64,000 bases of DNA, from NCBI RefSeq assembly GCF_023227905.1, contig NZ_JALOCF010000014.1:1-64000 (forward strand), given 5' to 3'. A model generated the notes under the pieces. That model saw nothing but the letters and a program-made list of their open reading frames with translations, was not told the DNA's origin and did not search any database. The stretch comes from Methylobacter sp. GTDB lineage: Bacteria > Pseudomonadota > Gammaproteobacteria > Methylococcales > Methylomonadaceae. The translations under genes and the position numbers were made by a program. Below are positions 52,595 to 60,614 of this stretch, piece after piece (the stretch's first letter is position 1; each line of letters opens with the position of its first letter).

Positions 52595-52861
52595 ATGTCA
52601 GACATCGCCTCGATTGTCCTTGGATCCAGCATCGCCGCTATTATCGGTATCGCGCTGGGAGTGATGCTCCCTGCCTTGGCTATGGGCAAAGCCATCAGCA
52701 GCGCCTTGGATGCCTTATCACGGCAGCCGGAGTCGGAGCGGTCGATTATGCGCACCTTGTTTATCGGCTTGGCGATGATCGAATCGTTGGCTATCTATTG
52801 TCTGGTTATTATTTTGATTGTGCTGTTTCGGAATCCGCTGCTTGAATACGTTCTTAAATGA
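52595..52861 (+). CDS. atpE: N-ATPase subunit c
   Basis: An 88-residue hairpin of two transmembrane helices joined by the loop RQPES (43-47). The ion-binding carboxylate is Glu63 in MIESLAIY; Ser64 and Tyr68, found in sodium-binding c-rings, are present. Counting back from the loop, residue 30 is Met where sodium-type rings have Gln. Thus the sodium site is incomplete and proton coupling is at least as likely. Its TGA is followed within ten bases by the GxxExxY cassette. Confidence 0.9.
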   Translation: MSDIASIVLGSSIAAIIGIALGVMLPALAMGKAISSALDALSRQPESERSIMRTLFIGLAMIESLAIYCLVIILIVLFRNPLLEYVLK

Positions 52862-52871
52862 TTGAAAAAGA

Positions 52872-53307
52872 ATTCACCACGAAGACACGAAGGACACGAA
52901 GATATGGAATTTGACGATTTATCAAGACAAGTGATCGGCTGTGCGATTGAAGTCCATAAAACTTTAGGAGCCGGATTGTTGGAATCCACTTACGAAAAGT
53001 GTTTAGAGCATGAGCTTCACCTTGCAGGACTTTCTTATGCAGTACAACAACTATTGCCTGTTACCTATAAGGGCATTGAACTGGACTGTGGGTATAGGAT
53101 TGATCTTGTGGTAGAAAATAAGCTGATTATTGAATTGAAAAGCGTTGAAAAATTACAAAAAATTCATGAGGCGCAGATACTCACCTACATGAAATTGACT
53201 GGCTTAAACGTAGGATTACTAATTAACTTTAATGAGACACTCTTGAAAAATGGCATTAAACGTTTTGTTATCTAAGACTTCGTGCCCTTCGTGTCTTCGT
53301 GGTGAAT
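52872..53307 (+). mobile_element. GxxExxY nuclease cassette with 30-bp inverted ends
   Basis: The arms at 52872-52901 and 53278-53307 (starting ATTCACCACGAAGACACG) match at 29 of 30 positions. The enclosed gene starts two bases after the left arm and stops two bases before the right arm, so the cassette is arm-gene-arm with nothing else. The arms are the same family as the gene-free palindromes at 27666-27737 and elsewhere. Mobility is inferred from this contrast. Confidence 0.72.
52904..53275 (+). CDS. GxxExxY family protein, PD-(D/E)XK-like nuclease
   Basis: A 123-residue protein with the family-naming motif GLLESTY (24-30). RIDLVV (Asp67) and IIELKS (Glu77, Lys79) form a PD-(D/E)XK-type core; QILTY (91-95) matches the QxxxY motif of RecB-like nucleases. 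The start is the ATG two bases after the left arm; an in-frame TTG at 52862 would translate the arm itself. The arm's AAGGACACGAAG is the only purine-rich sequence upstream. AT-rich composition contrasts with atpE and atpF. Biological role unknown. Confidence 0.82.
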   Translation: MEFDDLSRQVIGCAIEVHKTLGAGLLESTYEKCLEHELHLAGLSYAVQQLLPVTYKGIELDCGYRIDLVVENKLIIELKSVEKLQKIHEAQILTYMKLTGLNVGLLINFNETLLKNGIKRFVI

Positions 53308-53344
53308 AGTTTTTTACCGAACACCCAAACCGGCAATAAAGCAT

Positions 53345-54094
53345 ATGGAATTCAACCTATCCACTTTAATTTTTGAAATCATCAATTTCCTGATCCTGAT
53401 CTGGATTTTACAGCGGATTTTTTACAAGCCCGTGCTGGAAGTCATCGCCAAGCGTAAGCAGTTTATCGACCAATCGCTTAGCGAAGCTAAAAACCTGAAA
53501 ATACAGGCGGAACAACAATGCAGCCTTTATGAAAACCGGCAAAAATTATGGGATCAGGAAAAACAAACGGCTATCAGCGCCCTGCACCGGCAGCTGGAAG
53601 CCGAAAGAAAAGCGCACCTGGACAAGCTGAATGCCGATCTTGAGCAGGAGCGGCAAAAAGCCCGTGTGTTGCTGTCGAAACAGCGGCGGGAGATACAGCA
53701 GCAGCTCGAAAAACAGGCCTTGCGCAACGGCGCAAAATTTGCCGGAATGCTGTTGCATCACTCCGCTGGCCCCGAACTGGAAGCCCGCTTATTTACGCTG
53801 CTGATGGACAACCTGGTCACCTTGCCGGAAGCCTGCAAGCTGTGCCTGACCATGATGGGCACCAAAAAATCGGTGCCTATCAAGATAACCAGCGCCTATC
53901 CGCTGCCTGTTGAAATGCGCCGGCAACTGGAACAAAAGCTGGGAACATTAATCAACAGTCAACTCAATTTTCAATACCGTCAGGATCAAGCGCTGATCTC
54001 CGGCCTGCGCATGGACATCGGGGCCTGGGTGCTTAATGCCAACCTGCAACATGAACTGACCGGTTTTGCCGAGATTGCCAATGAGCCCGAATGA
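53345..54094 (+). CDS. atpF: N-ATPase subunit b with delta-like C-terminus
   Basis: A 249-residue peripheral-stalk subunit. One N-terminal transmembrane helix (about 6-25, ending RIFYKPVLEVI) precedes a long charged coiled coil (about 30-130). The final 80 residues, including PIKITSAYPLPVEMRRQLE and GLRMDIGAWVLNANLQHEL, resemble the C-terminal domain of the delta subunit. This fits the N-ATPase pattern, where no separate atpH exists. It overlaps the atpA start by 14 bp. Confidence 0.88.
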   Translation: MEFNLSTLIFEIINFLILIWILQRIFYKPVLEVIAKRKQFIDQSLSEAKNLKIQAEQQCSLYENRQKLWDQEKQTAISALHRQLEAERKAHLDKLNADLEQERQKARVLLSKQRREIQQQLEKQALRNGAKFAGMLLHHSAGPELEARLFTLLMDNLVTLPEACKLCLTMMGTKKSVPIKITSAYPLPVEMRRQLEQKLGTLINSQLNFQYRQDQALISGLRMDIGAWVLNANLQHELTGFAEIANEPE

Positions 54095-55613
54095 TACTGC
54101 GCTTGTATTCCCCGCGTTCGAGGGTGAGATTGCAACCGCTGTCGAGCCTGGGTCACAGGGCAGTCTGCTGGATAAACAAGCCGAGTGGCTGGCTAACTAT
54201 CAGCCGGGGCTGCGTATTATCGAACAGGGCACGGTGGTTTCAATCGGCGACGGCATCAGCTGGATCAAAGGCCTGCCGTCGGCGGCTATCGAAGACATCC
54301 TGGTTTTTGCCGATGGCAGCCGGGGCATGGTCTTCGACCTTAACCGCGACCGCATCGGCGCAATTTTGCTGTATGAAACCGAAGCGCTGACCGCCGGCAC
54401 TACGGTTCGCCTTTCCAAGCACTCGCTGAGCATACCGGTCGGCAACGAATTTATCGGCCGGGTTGTCGATCCGCTAGGTGCGCCGTTGGACGGACTGCTT
54501 CCGCCGCCCCATACAGGGCGTGAAAACCTGGAAAAAGCCTCGCCCGCGATTATCGCCCGCGATTTTGTCCATAAACCGCTGTACACCGGCATTAAAATTA
54601 TCGACACCCTGATTCCGATAGGCAAAGGCCAGCGGCAATTGATCGTCGGCGATGAAGGCTTGGGCAGAACGTCAATCGCCATCGATACCGTTATTAATCA
54701 AAAAGATAAAAATGTGCTGTGCATCTACGTGCTGATCGGCCAGAAGCGCTCTGCGGTGGTCAGCACCCTCGAAACCTTAAAAAGCCATGGCGCGCTGGAC
54801 TATACGGTGTGCGTGGTCGCCGAAGCCAGCGCCCTGCCCGGCTTGCAATATATCGCCCCGTTCGCCGGTTGCGCGTTGGCCGAATACTGGATGGCGCAAG
54901 GCCGGGATACGCTGATTATCTATGACGATTTATCTACTCATGCCAGGACTTACAGGGAGTTGTCTTTATTGCTGCGCAGACCGCCAGGGCGCGAAGCCTA
55001 TCCGGGCGATATCTTCTTTGTCCATTCCCGCTTATTGGAACGCTCGACCTGCCTGAATGCCGAAAACGGCGGCGGCAGTATGACCGCCTTGCCGATTATC
55101 GAAACCAAGCAGGGGGAAATTGCCGCCTACATTCCGACCAACCTGATTTCCATTACCGACGGGCAAATCTATCTGGACAATGACCTGTTTGTGTCAGGAT
55201 TTCGCCCGGCCATTGATATTACCCGCTCGGTATCGCGGATAGGCGGTAAGGCCCAGGACATGAGTATTCGCGACCAAGCAGGACAAATGAAGCTGGATTA
55301 TCTGCAATTTCTGGAGCTGGAAGCCTTCACCCGTTTCGGTCAGCGTCTGGAAGCGTCAATGGAAGCGCGGATCAAACGGGGCCGACTGCTGCGCGAGCTA
55401 TTAAAACAGGATCGGCAGGTTCCGCACAGCAACCTTTTCCAGCTGGGTTGGCTGACCGCGTTTAATGCCGGGCTGTTTAACCAGGCGGCTCCTGAAGACA
55501 TTGCCGGGCTTTTGGTTCGCATCGAGCAGGGCATTAAAACTACAGCGCTGACCATGGAAAGCAGTCCTGAGCAGTGGCGGCAAACGCTTAGTGAGTGGCT
55601 TAAATCGTCATGA
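54081..55613 (+). CDS. atpA: N-ATPase alpha subunit with altered P-loop
   Basis: A 510-residue non-catalytic F1 subunit. It aligns throughout with alpha subunits (GDGISWIKGLPSA, GRVVDPLGAPLDG, LPGLQYIAPFAGC, TDGQIYLDNDLF, RPAIDITRSVSRIGG). The P-loop, normally GDRQTGKT, reads GDEGLGRT at 190-197: Lys is replaced by Arg196 (AGA at 54666-54668), and RQT by EGL. Nucleotide binding at the non-catalytic site may be weakened. The ATG at 54081, inside the end of atpF, is preferred over a TTG at 54066. It overlaps atpG by four bases. Confidence 0.92.
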   Translation: MSPNDTALVFPAFEGEIATAVEPGSQGSLLDKQAEWLANYQPGLRIIEQGTVVSIGDGISWIKGLPSAAIEDILVFADGSRGMVFDLNRDRIGAILLYETEALTAGTTVRLSKHSLSIPVGNEFIGRVVDPLGAPLDGLLPPPHTGRENLEKASPAIIARDFVHKPLYTGIKIIDTLIPIGKGQRQLIVGDEGLGRTSIAIDTVINQKDKNVLCIYVLIGQKRSAVVSTLETLKSHGALDYTVCVVAEASALPGLQYIAPFAGCALAEYWMAQGRDTLIIYDDLSTHARTYRELSLLLRRPPGREAYPGDIFFVHSRLLERSTCLNAENGGGSMTALPIIETKQGEIAAYIPTNLISITDGQIYLDNDLFVSGFRPAIDITRSVSRIGGKAQDMSIRDQAGQMKLDYLQFLELEAFTRFGQRLEASMEARIKRGRLLRELLKQDRQVPHSNLFQLGWLTAFNAGLFNQAAPEDIAGLLVRIEQGIKTTALTMESSPEQWRQTLSEWLKSS

Positions 55614-56434
55614 GCCTGAGCCGCGAACTGCAACTGCATATTACCCAGCTAAAGGAGATACGCAGCATTTTAAATTCAATGAAGATCCTGGCTTTCATGG
55701 AAACTCATAAGTTGCAGCGTTTTAAAACCATGCAGGGTCAGGCCGTGGCTAATATCGAACGCGCGGCACTGGATTTTCTGGATTTTTATCCCGGCCTGGC
55801 CGCCGCAGAGGGCAACGTTGCGCATGTTTGCATCTTGGTGGGCTCGGAACGCGGGTTTTGCGGCGATTTTAACGAAAGCCTGATCAACGCTATCGCAAGC
55901 CAGGCTTATACCGGCATTATTGCGATCGGCAGCCGGCTTTGCAACCGCTTGGAAGGCGCAGATAAGGAGGTCATCGCGAGACTTGAAGGCGCCAATGTCG
56001 CCGAAGAAGTGCCTACGGTTATTAATCGCCTGATTGACACCATCAGCGCATTGCACGGCAAATCCGCCCCTGCATTACAACTGACTGTTGCTTATCACGA
56101 TAACTCATCTGGCCAAATCCGCCGGCGGCAGGTGTTCCCCCCTTTTGCCCAGCCCAATCAGATAACCTTTCATTACGGCCACCCGCCTGTGCTCAACCTG
56201 GAACCCGGCGAATTTTTTGCAGACTTGATCGACCATTATTTATTTGCGGTACTGCATGAGATTTTTTATATCTCGCTGTTGGCCGAAAACAATAGCCGCC
56301 AGCAACATCTGGAAGGCGCAGTCAATCATCTTGATGACGAAACCATACGGCTGCAAAAAAAATCCCAGATTTACCGCCAGGAAGAAATTACCGAAGAAAT
56401 TGAAGTGATATTGTTGAATACGGAGAATCTTTAA
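55610..56434 (+). CDS. atpG: N-ATPase gamma subunit
   Basis: A 274-residue central rotor-shaft subunit. The N-terminal helix (LQLHITQLKEIRSILNSMKI) and C-terminal helix (ALLAENNSRQQHLEGAVNHLDD, residues of about 222-245) form the coiled coil; VGSERGFCGDFNESLINA is the conserved Rossmann-like start. It is the last gene of the operon, overlapping atpA by ATGA. No intrinsic terminator was identified in the 147 bp that follow. Confidence 0.9.
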   Translation: MSLSRELQLHITQLKEIRSILNSMKILAFMETHKLQRFKTMQGQAVANIERAALDFLDFYPGLAAAEGNVAHVCILVGSERGFCGDFNESLINAIASQAYTGIIAIGSRLCNRLEGADKEVIARLEGANVAEEVPTVINRLIDTISALHGKSAPALQLTVAYHDNSSGQIRRRQVFPPFAQPNQITFHYGHPPVLNLEPGEFFADLIDHYLFAVLHEIFYISLLAENNSRQQHLEGAVNHLDDETIRLQKKSQIYRQEEITEEIEVILLNTENL

Positions 56435-56581
56435 GAGGTGCTGAATGTTGCGGACAATATCAGCCGTTGATGCAGTCGTACCCGTCCCCTATAAAAATGT
56501 TGCCTTCATAGTGAAATAAATCAATAATAGTTTCGTATCGCTATCTTTTTCAGTAAACTCTCTTTCCATGAGCGGGCAGCA

Positions 56582-56866
56582 ATGATTATGAAAAGCTTAT
56601 TAACTTGCCTTGCAGTATTAACCTTGTCATTCGATGTTTCCGCTATTGAAGTTCAGGAAGAGCCGAAGATTATTACTTCGAACAGGATATCGCTAAGTCA
56701 GGCAAATTCACCGGACACGCTATCGGCTAGTCATATCGTTAACAGCCATGCGATTCCTCGAGCTTTAGCCGAAAAACCCAGTGAATTTAAAACTGCTCTT
56801 TGCGTCTATTTAATCATCATCGTTGTTTATTCAATTTACGGAATTAAAGCTCACTCAAAAGCTTAG
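56582..56866 (+). CDS. Small exported or membrane protein, unknown
   Basis: A 94-residue protein with an N-terminal signal-like segment (KSLLTCLAVLTLSFDVSA) and a C-terminal transmembrane helix (ALCVYLIIIVVYSIYGI). The middle is polar and shows no motif. The start could be either of two ATGs two codons apart. It follows the N-ATPase operon by 147 bp; a link to it is speculative. Not recognised. Confidence 0.5.
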   Translation: MIMKSLLTCLAVLTLSFDVSAIEVQEEPKIITSNRISLSQANSPDTLSASHIVNSHAIPRALAEKPSEFKTALCVYLIIIVVYSIYGIKAHSKA

Positions 56867-57020
56867 GCTGAACATTGATAGGCAGTTGATACGCCCAAGC
56901 ATCGCTAGTTTAGGGGTTGACCTTCATCGTTTATCAGCGATGAAGGTTTTTTTTAAGCCATACAATTTCATTAATCCGGCACCGGCGGAGGAATGGCAAC
57001 CGCCCTGCATTTTCGTCATG

Positions 57021-57479
57021 TTAACAAACCCTTGTTTTAGCCTCTCGCTCCTGTTCGCGAGGCGCGACTTTGGCCAACTCTGCCATCTCATCGGCCAGAA
57101 GATCCAGTATGTCGTCCGCCGAGATGATGCCCACCAGCCCCCCTTCCTGATTAATCACCGGAATGCGACGAATGCCCTTGGTGCGCATCAGTCGAATCGT
57201 CTCAAACACGCCGTCTTTTTCCTGCACGCTGATCAGCTGCGGCCCCATGATGTCGCCTACACTAAAATCATCGAGATCTAGGGATTGGGAAATAACTTTT
57301 ATGACAATATCGCGGTCTGTAACAATGCCGATCGGCACCCGCTTTCCCTTACCTTCGTCGACCACCACCAGAGCGCCCACATGATACTCGCGCATGAGTT
57401 GTGCCGCCTCCGGTAGACTCATTTCTCTGGTCGCGAACACCACTTCGCGATTGCAAAATTCACTAATAGACATCGTCAT
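57021..57479 (-). CDS. CBS-domain-pair protein
   Basis: A 152-residue protein made of two CBS domains. VPIGIVTDRDIVIKV closes the first and GLVGIISADDILDLLADE the second; RRIPVINQEGG precedes it. Such pairs bind adenine nucleotides and act as energy sensors. No effector domain is fused. The C-terminal tail is charged. It lies 77 bp from marC on the same strand, perhaps co-transcribed. A role with the neighbouring transporter is guesswork. Confidence 0.88.
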   Translation of the reverse strand: MTMSISEFCNREVVFATREMSLPEAAQLMREYHVGALVVVDEGKGKRVPIGIVTDRDIVIKVISQSLDLDDFSVGDIMGPQLISVQEKDGVFETIRLMRTKGIRRIPVINQEGGLVGIISADDILDLLADEMAELAKVAPREQEREAKTRVC

Positions 57480-57556
57480 ATCCTCCGCTTAAGTTAAGGT
57501 AGGGCTACGGTTCTTTCGGATTGTCCCTCTTGCTGATATGTTTTATTTTCTTGCTG

Positions 57557-58177
57557 TTATGGCTTCGGAATAGTCCATTGAGCAATGCTGGCAAACGCAT
57601 CGACAATTAAATCAACTGACAGTGTAGCGAGGATTATTCCCATGATACGCTCCAATATTTCCGCACCATTCTGCCCAATGATGCGAAAAAGATGCTCTGC
57701 GAGAAGCATTAACACGTAAGTAACTAGAAGGACGGCAAGCATTACAGCCGCAGTCATTACCTGCGTGGTGACGGAATAGAGTTGATTGTCAGTAAGTAAA
57801 ATCACCACCATAATAGCTTCCGGTCCGACAATGGAGGGTATTGCCAGCGGAAATATCGCGATATCATGCCCTGGCTCAAACTGCCCGAAAGCAGTTTTCG
57901 CTTGACCAAAAATCATCTGGAGGCCAAAAAGAAATAAAATGATGCCGCCGGCTATTTGCAACGAAATAAGTTGAATGTTCATTGCAGCAAGCAGGATTTG
58001 CCCTATAAGAATTGCGCCAAGCAGAATGATAGCCGAATAAGCCATCGCCCTTGTTGCAATTTTTCTGCGTTCTCTCGGCGAAAGCCGGGTAGTCATTACC
58101 GCAAAAAGAGCAACAGTCCCAATCGGTTCAATAGTTACCCAAATCATGAGAGCGTCGTGGATTATTTTATTAAGCAC
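57557..58177 (-). CDS. MarC family integral membrane protein
   Basis: A 206-residue protein with six predicted helices in the MarC pattern: IEPIGTVALFAVMTTRLSP near the start, GGIILFLFGLQMIFG in the middle, and FPLAIPSIVGPEAIMVVILL, the family hallmark, afterwards. Function is unsettled; MarC is not a proven antibiotic exporter. The start is GTG with a strong AGGAGG just upstream. First gene of a minus-strand pair with the CBS protein. Confidence 0.9.
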   Translation of the reverse strand: MLNKIIHDALMIWVTIEPIGTVALFAVMTTRLSPRERRKIATRAMAYSAIILLGAILIGQILLAAMNIQLISLQIAGGIILFLFGLQMIFGQAKTAFGQFEPGHDIAIFPLAIPSIVGPEAIMVVILLTDNQLYSVTTQVMTAAVMLAVLLVTYVLMLLAEHLFRIIGQNGAEILERIMGIILATLSVDLIVDAFASIAQWTIPKP

Positions 58178-58332
58178 TTGCCCTCCTATGTGACATCAAC
58201 TTCAACTTTTTAAAGTGAAAAAACGTTCCTGATCGTTTATAAGACTTATTCTGTTATTTACATGACGATCCATTTTAAACAAAATTTACGCTATCATAAT
58301 TAGTAATTGTACTTATCGGGACAGGTTTTATT

Positions 58333-59883
58333 ATGGAATTAATTTGGGTTGGCACCGCTTATCTGGCAGGCTTGGTAACCAGCCGATTACATTTGCCCCC
58401 CTTGGTGGGCTACCTGATAGCGGGGTATGTTTTAAACCTTTCCGGCGTTGAGCCTAACGAAACGCTCAGTCATTTAGCCGATATCGGCATTGAGCTGCTG
58501 CTCTTTACGGTCGGCCTGAAGTTGAAGCTTTCTTCGCTGTTGCGACGCGAAGTGCTTAGCGTCGGCACCTTGCATCTCCTGGTCGTCACCCTGGTTTCCG
58601 CGCTGGTCTACTTTGGCTTTAATGGACAGGTGACCGGCGGCCTGGTGATTGGCGTGAGTTTGGCTTTTTCCAGCACCATTCTCGCGATTAAGGTGTTGGA
58701 AGATAGCGGCGAACTGTCCACTTTGTACGGCCGCGATGTGTTAAGCATATTAATATTGCAGGATATTGTTGCGATCGGCCTGCTGGCTGTCGCCAATAAC
58801 AAGCAACCCTCGCCCTGGGCACTGTGTCTGTTGCTGCTGCCGTTGCTTCGCCCTTTGGCCTATCGGCTGCTTAGCGCCAGCCGCAACGATGAATTGAAAT
58901 TGTTATTGGGCATCGCGCTGGCTTTGGCAGGCGGCGTATTGGCGCAAAAGGTCGGCATTTCCAGCGACATCGGCGCGCTGATGATGGGAGTTATGCTGGC
59001 CGGACACGCCGACATAGACGATCTGTCTAAAAAACTCTGGGGCCTGAAGGAAACTTTTTTAGCCGCCTTTTTCCTGCAAATCGGTTTGGCCGATTTGCCG
59101 GGCTATGACGAAATCCTACAGGTCTTGGAGTTAGTCTCTTTATTGCCATTGCAGGGCCTGCTGTTCTTCGCGTTGTTTTTACTGGTCGGGTTACGCGCCC
59201 GCACGGCTTTTGTTTCCGCACTGGCCTTGATGACCTACAGCGAGTTTGCCTTGATCACCTCAAGTGTCGTGGTCAAGGCGGAACTGCTTCCCCCGGCGTG
59301 GGAAGCGGTCATCGGTCTGGCGGTTGCGCTTTCCCTGGCTATTGCCGCGCCCTTGAATCGGTTTTCGCACCGTATCTTTTCCTTTCTGGAACCGGGACTA
59401 GTTCGTTTTGAACGCAAGGTCGACCATCTGGACCGGCTGCCCAGCAGCATCGGGGGCGCGGAATGGCTGGTGGTGGGCATGGGCCGCACCGGCATGTCGG
59501 CCTATCTCGCTTTTAAACAGCAGGATATGCGGGTGTTGGGCCTGGATGCCGACCCTATCAATCTAAAAAACTTGCTGGCCGAGGGGCGAAGGGTGATTTA
59601 CGGCGATGCCGAAGACTCTGCGCTATGGGAGAACCTGCCCTTGGCAAAAATCAAAGGGATTGTCCTGACCATGCCGGCATTCGAAGTCCGGTCATCATCG
59701 ATCAGGCAATTGAAAAACCTGCAATTCTCAGGTTCGATCGGAACGATTTGTTTTCATGACCACGAGGAAACCGAACTGTATGACTTGGGAGCGACTTTTG
59801 TCATTCATCCGTTGATCGAAGCGGGCAAACAATTAACCGGACAATTGCTGGATTCAACCTATCAGACCGACTTGGAAGCGTAA
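58333..59883 (+). CDS. CPA2 family cation:proton antiporter with TrkA-N domain
   Basis: A 516-residue KefB/RosB-like transporter. About 12 transmembrane helices occupy residues 1-340 (PPLVGYLIAGYVLN; LADIGIELLLFTVGLKLK; LSILILQDIVAIGLLAV with the CPA2 ion-binding Asp). From about residue 375, WLVVGMGRTGMSAYLAF starts a Rossmann-type TrkA-N domain binding a nucleotide. Probably exchanges potassium or another monovalent cation for protons. Monocistronic, divergent from marC across 155 bp. Confidence 0.88.
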   Translation: MELIWVGTAYLAGLVTSRLHLPPLVGYLIAGYVLNLSGVEPNETLSHLADIGIELLLFTVGLKLKLSSLLRREVLSVGTLHLLVVTLVSALVYFGFNGQVTGGLVIGVSLAFSSTILAIKVLEDSGELSTLYGRDVLSILILQDIVAIGLLAVANNKQPSPWALCLLLLPLLRPLAYRLLSASRNDELKLLLGIALALAGGVLAQKVGISSDIGALMMGVMLAGHADIDDLSKKLWGLKETFLAAFFLQIGLADLPGYDEILQVLELVSLLPLQGLLFFALFLLVGLRARTAFVSALALMTYSEFALITSSVVVKAELLPPAWEAVIGLAVALSLAIAAPLNRFSHRIFSFLEPGLVRFERKVDHLDRLPSSIGGAEWLVVGMGRTGMSAYLAFKQQDMRVLGLDADPINLKNLLAEGRRVIYGDAEDSALWENLPLAKIKGIVLTMPAFEVRSSSIRQLKNLQFSGSIGTICFHDHEETELYDLGATFVIHPLIEAGKQLTGQLLDSTYQTDLEA

Positions 59884-59914
59884 CATCAGCAAACAGGCCG
59901 GAAATGACCATCGG

Positions 59915-60289
59915 CTATGTCGGCCGGGAAAGCCGCAACCGGTAAATGAGCCTGCTGTAGATCGCAACATTGACCAGTATGACTAAGCCCGCCAGCCAAA
60001 GCTGGATGTCTCTGGTGAGTCCGGCAGGATAGATGATGGGCAGGAGATAATGGTCAATAAAGCTACCGGAGTAACCCGCATCCCCGGCCATTCGGCGAAA
60101 TCCGACTTCTATTGTCGTAAGCGGACACAGCCCTCCGGCCAATTCAATATATGCCCCCCAACAGGCGGCCGGAATATGAACCAGCGCAACCCAGCGAAAG
60201 CGAAGCGCGAACAGCCCACCAAAAACGACGAAGCCGATAAACAGGAGATGGACAATAAGAACAGAGTCGGCTAAGAATCGATATATCAT
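59915..60289 (-). CDS. DUF2784 membrane protein
   Basis: A 124-residue protein with four hydrophobic helices. Family landmarks are LADSVLIVHLLFIGFVVFGG at the start, LVHIPAACWGAYIELAGGLCPLT in two adjacent blocks, and SFIDHYLLPIIYP. The conserved Cys and His residues are striking for a small membrane protein, but no function is known to me. It is convergent with the CPA2 antiporter gene, with 31 bp between stop codons. Confidence 0.85.
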   Translation of the reverse strand: MIYRFLADSVLIVHLLFIGFVVFGGLFALRFRWVALVHIPAACWGAYIELAGGLCPLTTIEVGFRRMAGDAGYSGSFIDHYLLPIIYPAGLTRDIQLWLAGLVILVNVAIYSRLIYRLRLSRPT

Positions 60290-60426
60290 TTAATTTGCCA
60301 GATCCCCACCCCCGGCAATAGGATGGCTTAACCGTCGGGATCGATTAAGTTTGTAGCTTCGTAGGTAAGTAAACCTTCGAAACCCAGCCTATTGAGTTTC
60401 ACACCACAAGCGTGCGACAGCTCTAG

Positions 60427-60513
60427 TCATGCACCTTTTTCCTTATCGGTTAATACGGTATAGATGACATAAATTACATACACTACAGTTAGAATATAAA
60501 TTATTGCGGCCAT
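60427..60513 (-). CDS. Putative 28-residue single-pass membrane microprotein
   Basis: ATG to TGA encodes one hydrophobic helix (IIYILTVVYVIYVIYTVL) with a charged tail TDKEKGA, the usual shape of small membrane proteins. The upstream GTGGG is a weak ribosome binding site. It lies alone in the 325-bp gap between DUF2784 and the M48 protease genes, where no other feature is visible. It could be chance; beta-branched and Tyr-rich repeats can arise from AT-rich DNA. Confidence 0.35.
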   Translation of the reverse strand: MAAIIYILTVVYVIYVIYTVLTDKEKGA

Positions 60514-60614
60514 GTTTATTACCCACATTAAATATTTTTATGATTTGCCTAAGTACCGATTAACTGAGCATTTAGGCCCCCGTACAGCCTTATTGAGAAT
60601 ATACCAAAAACAAG

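Noticed and set aside
54066..54080. TTG start for atpA
   Set aside because: The ATG at 54081 is a better start codon and gives a usual N-terminus; the extension is only five residues.
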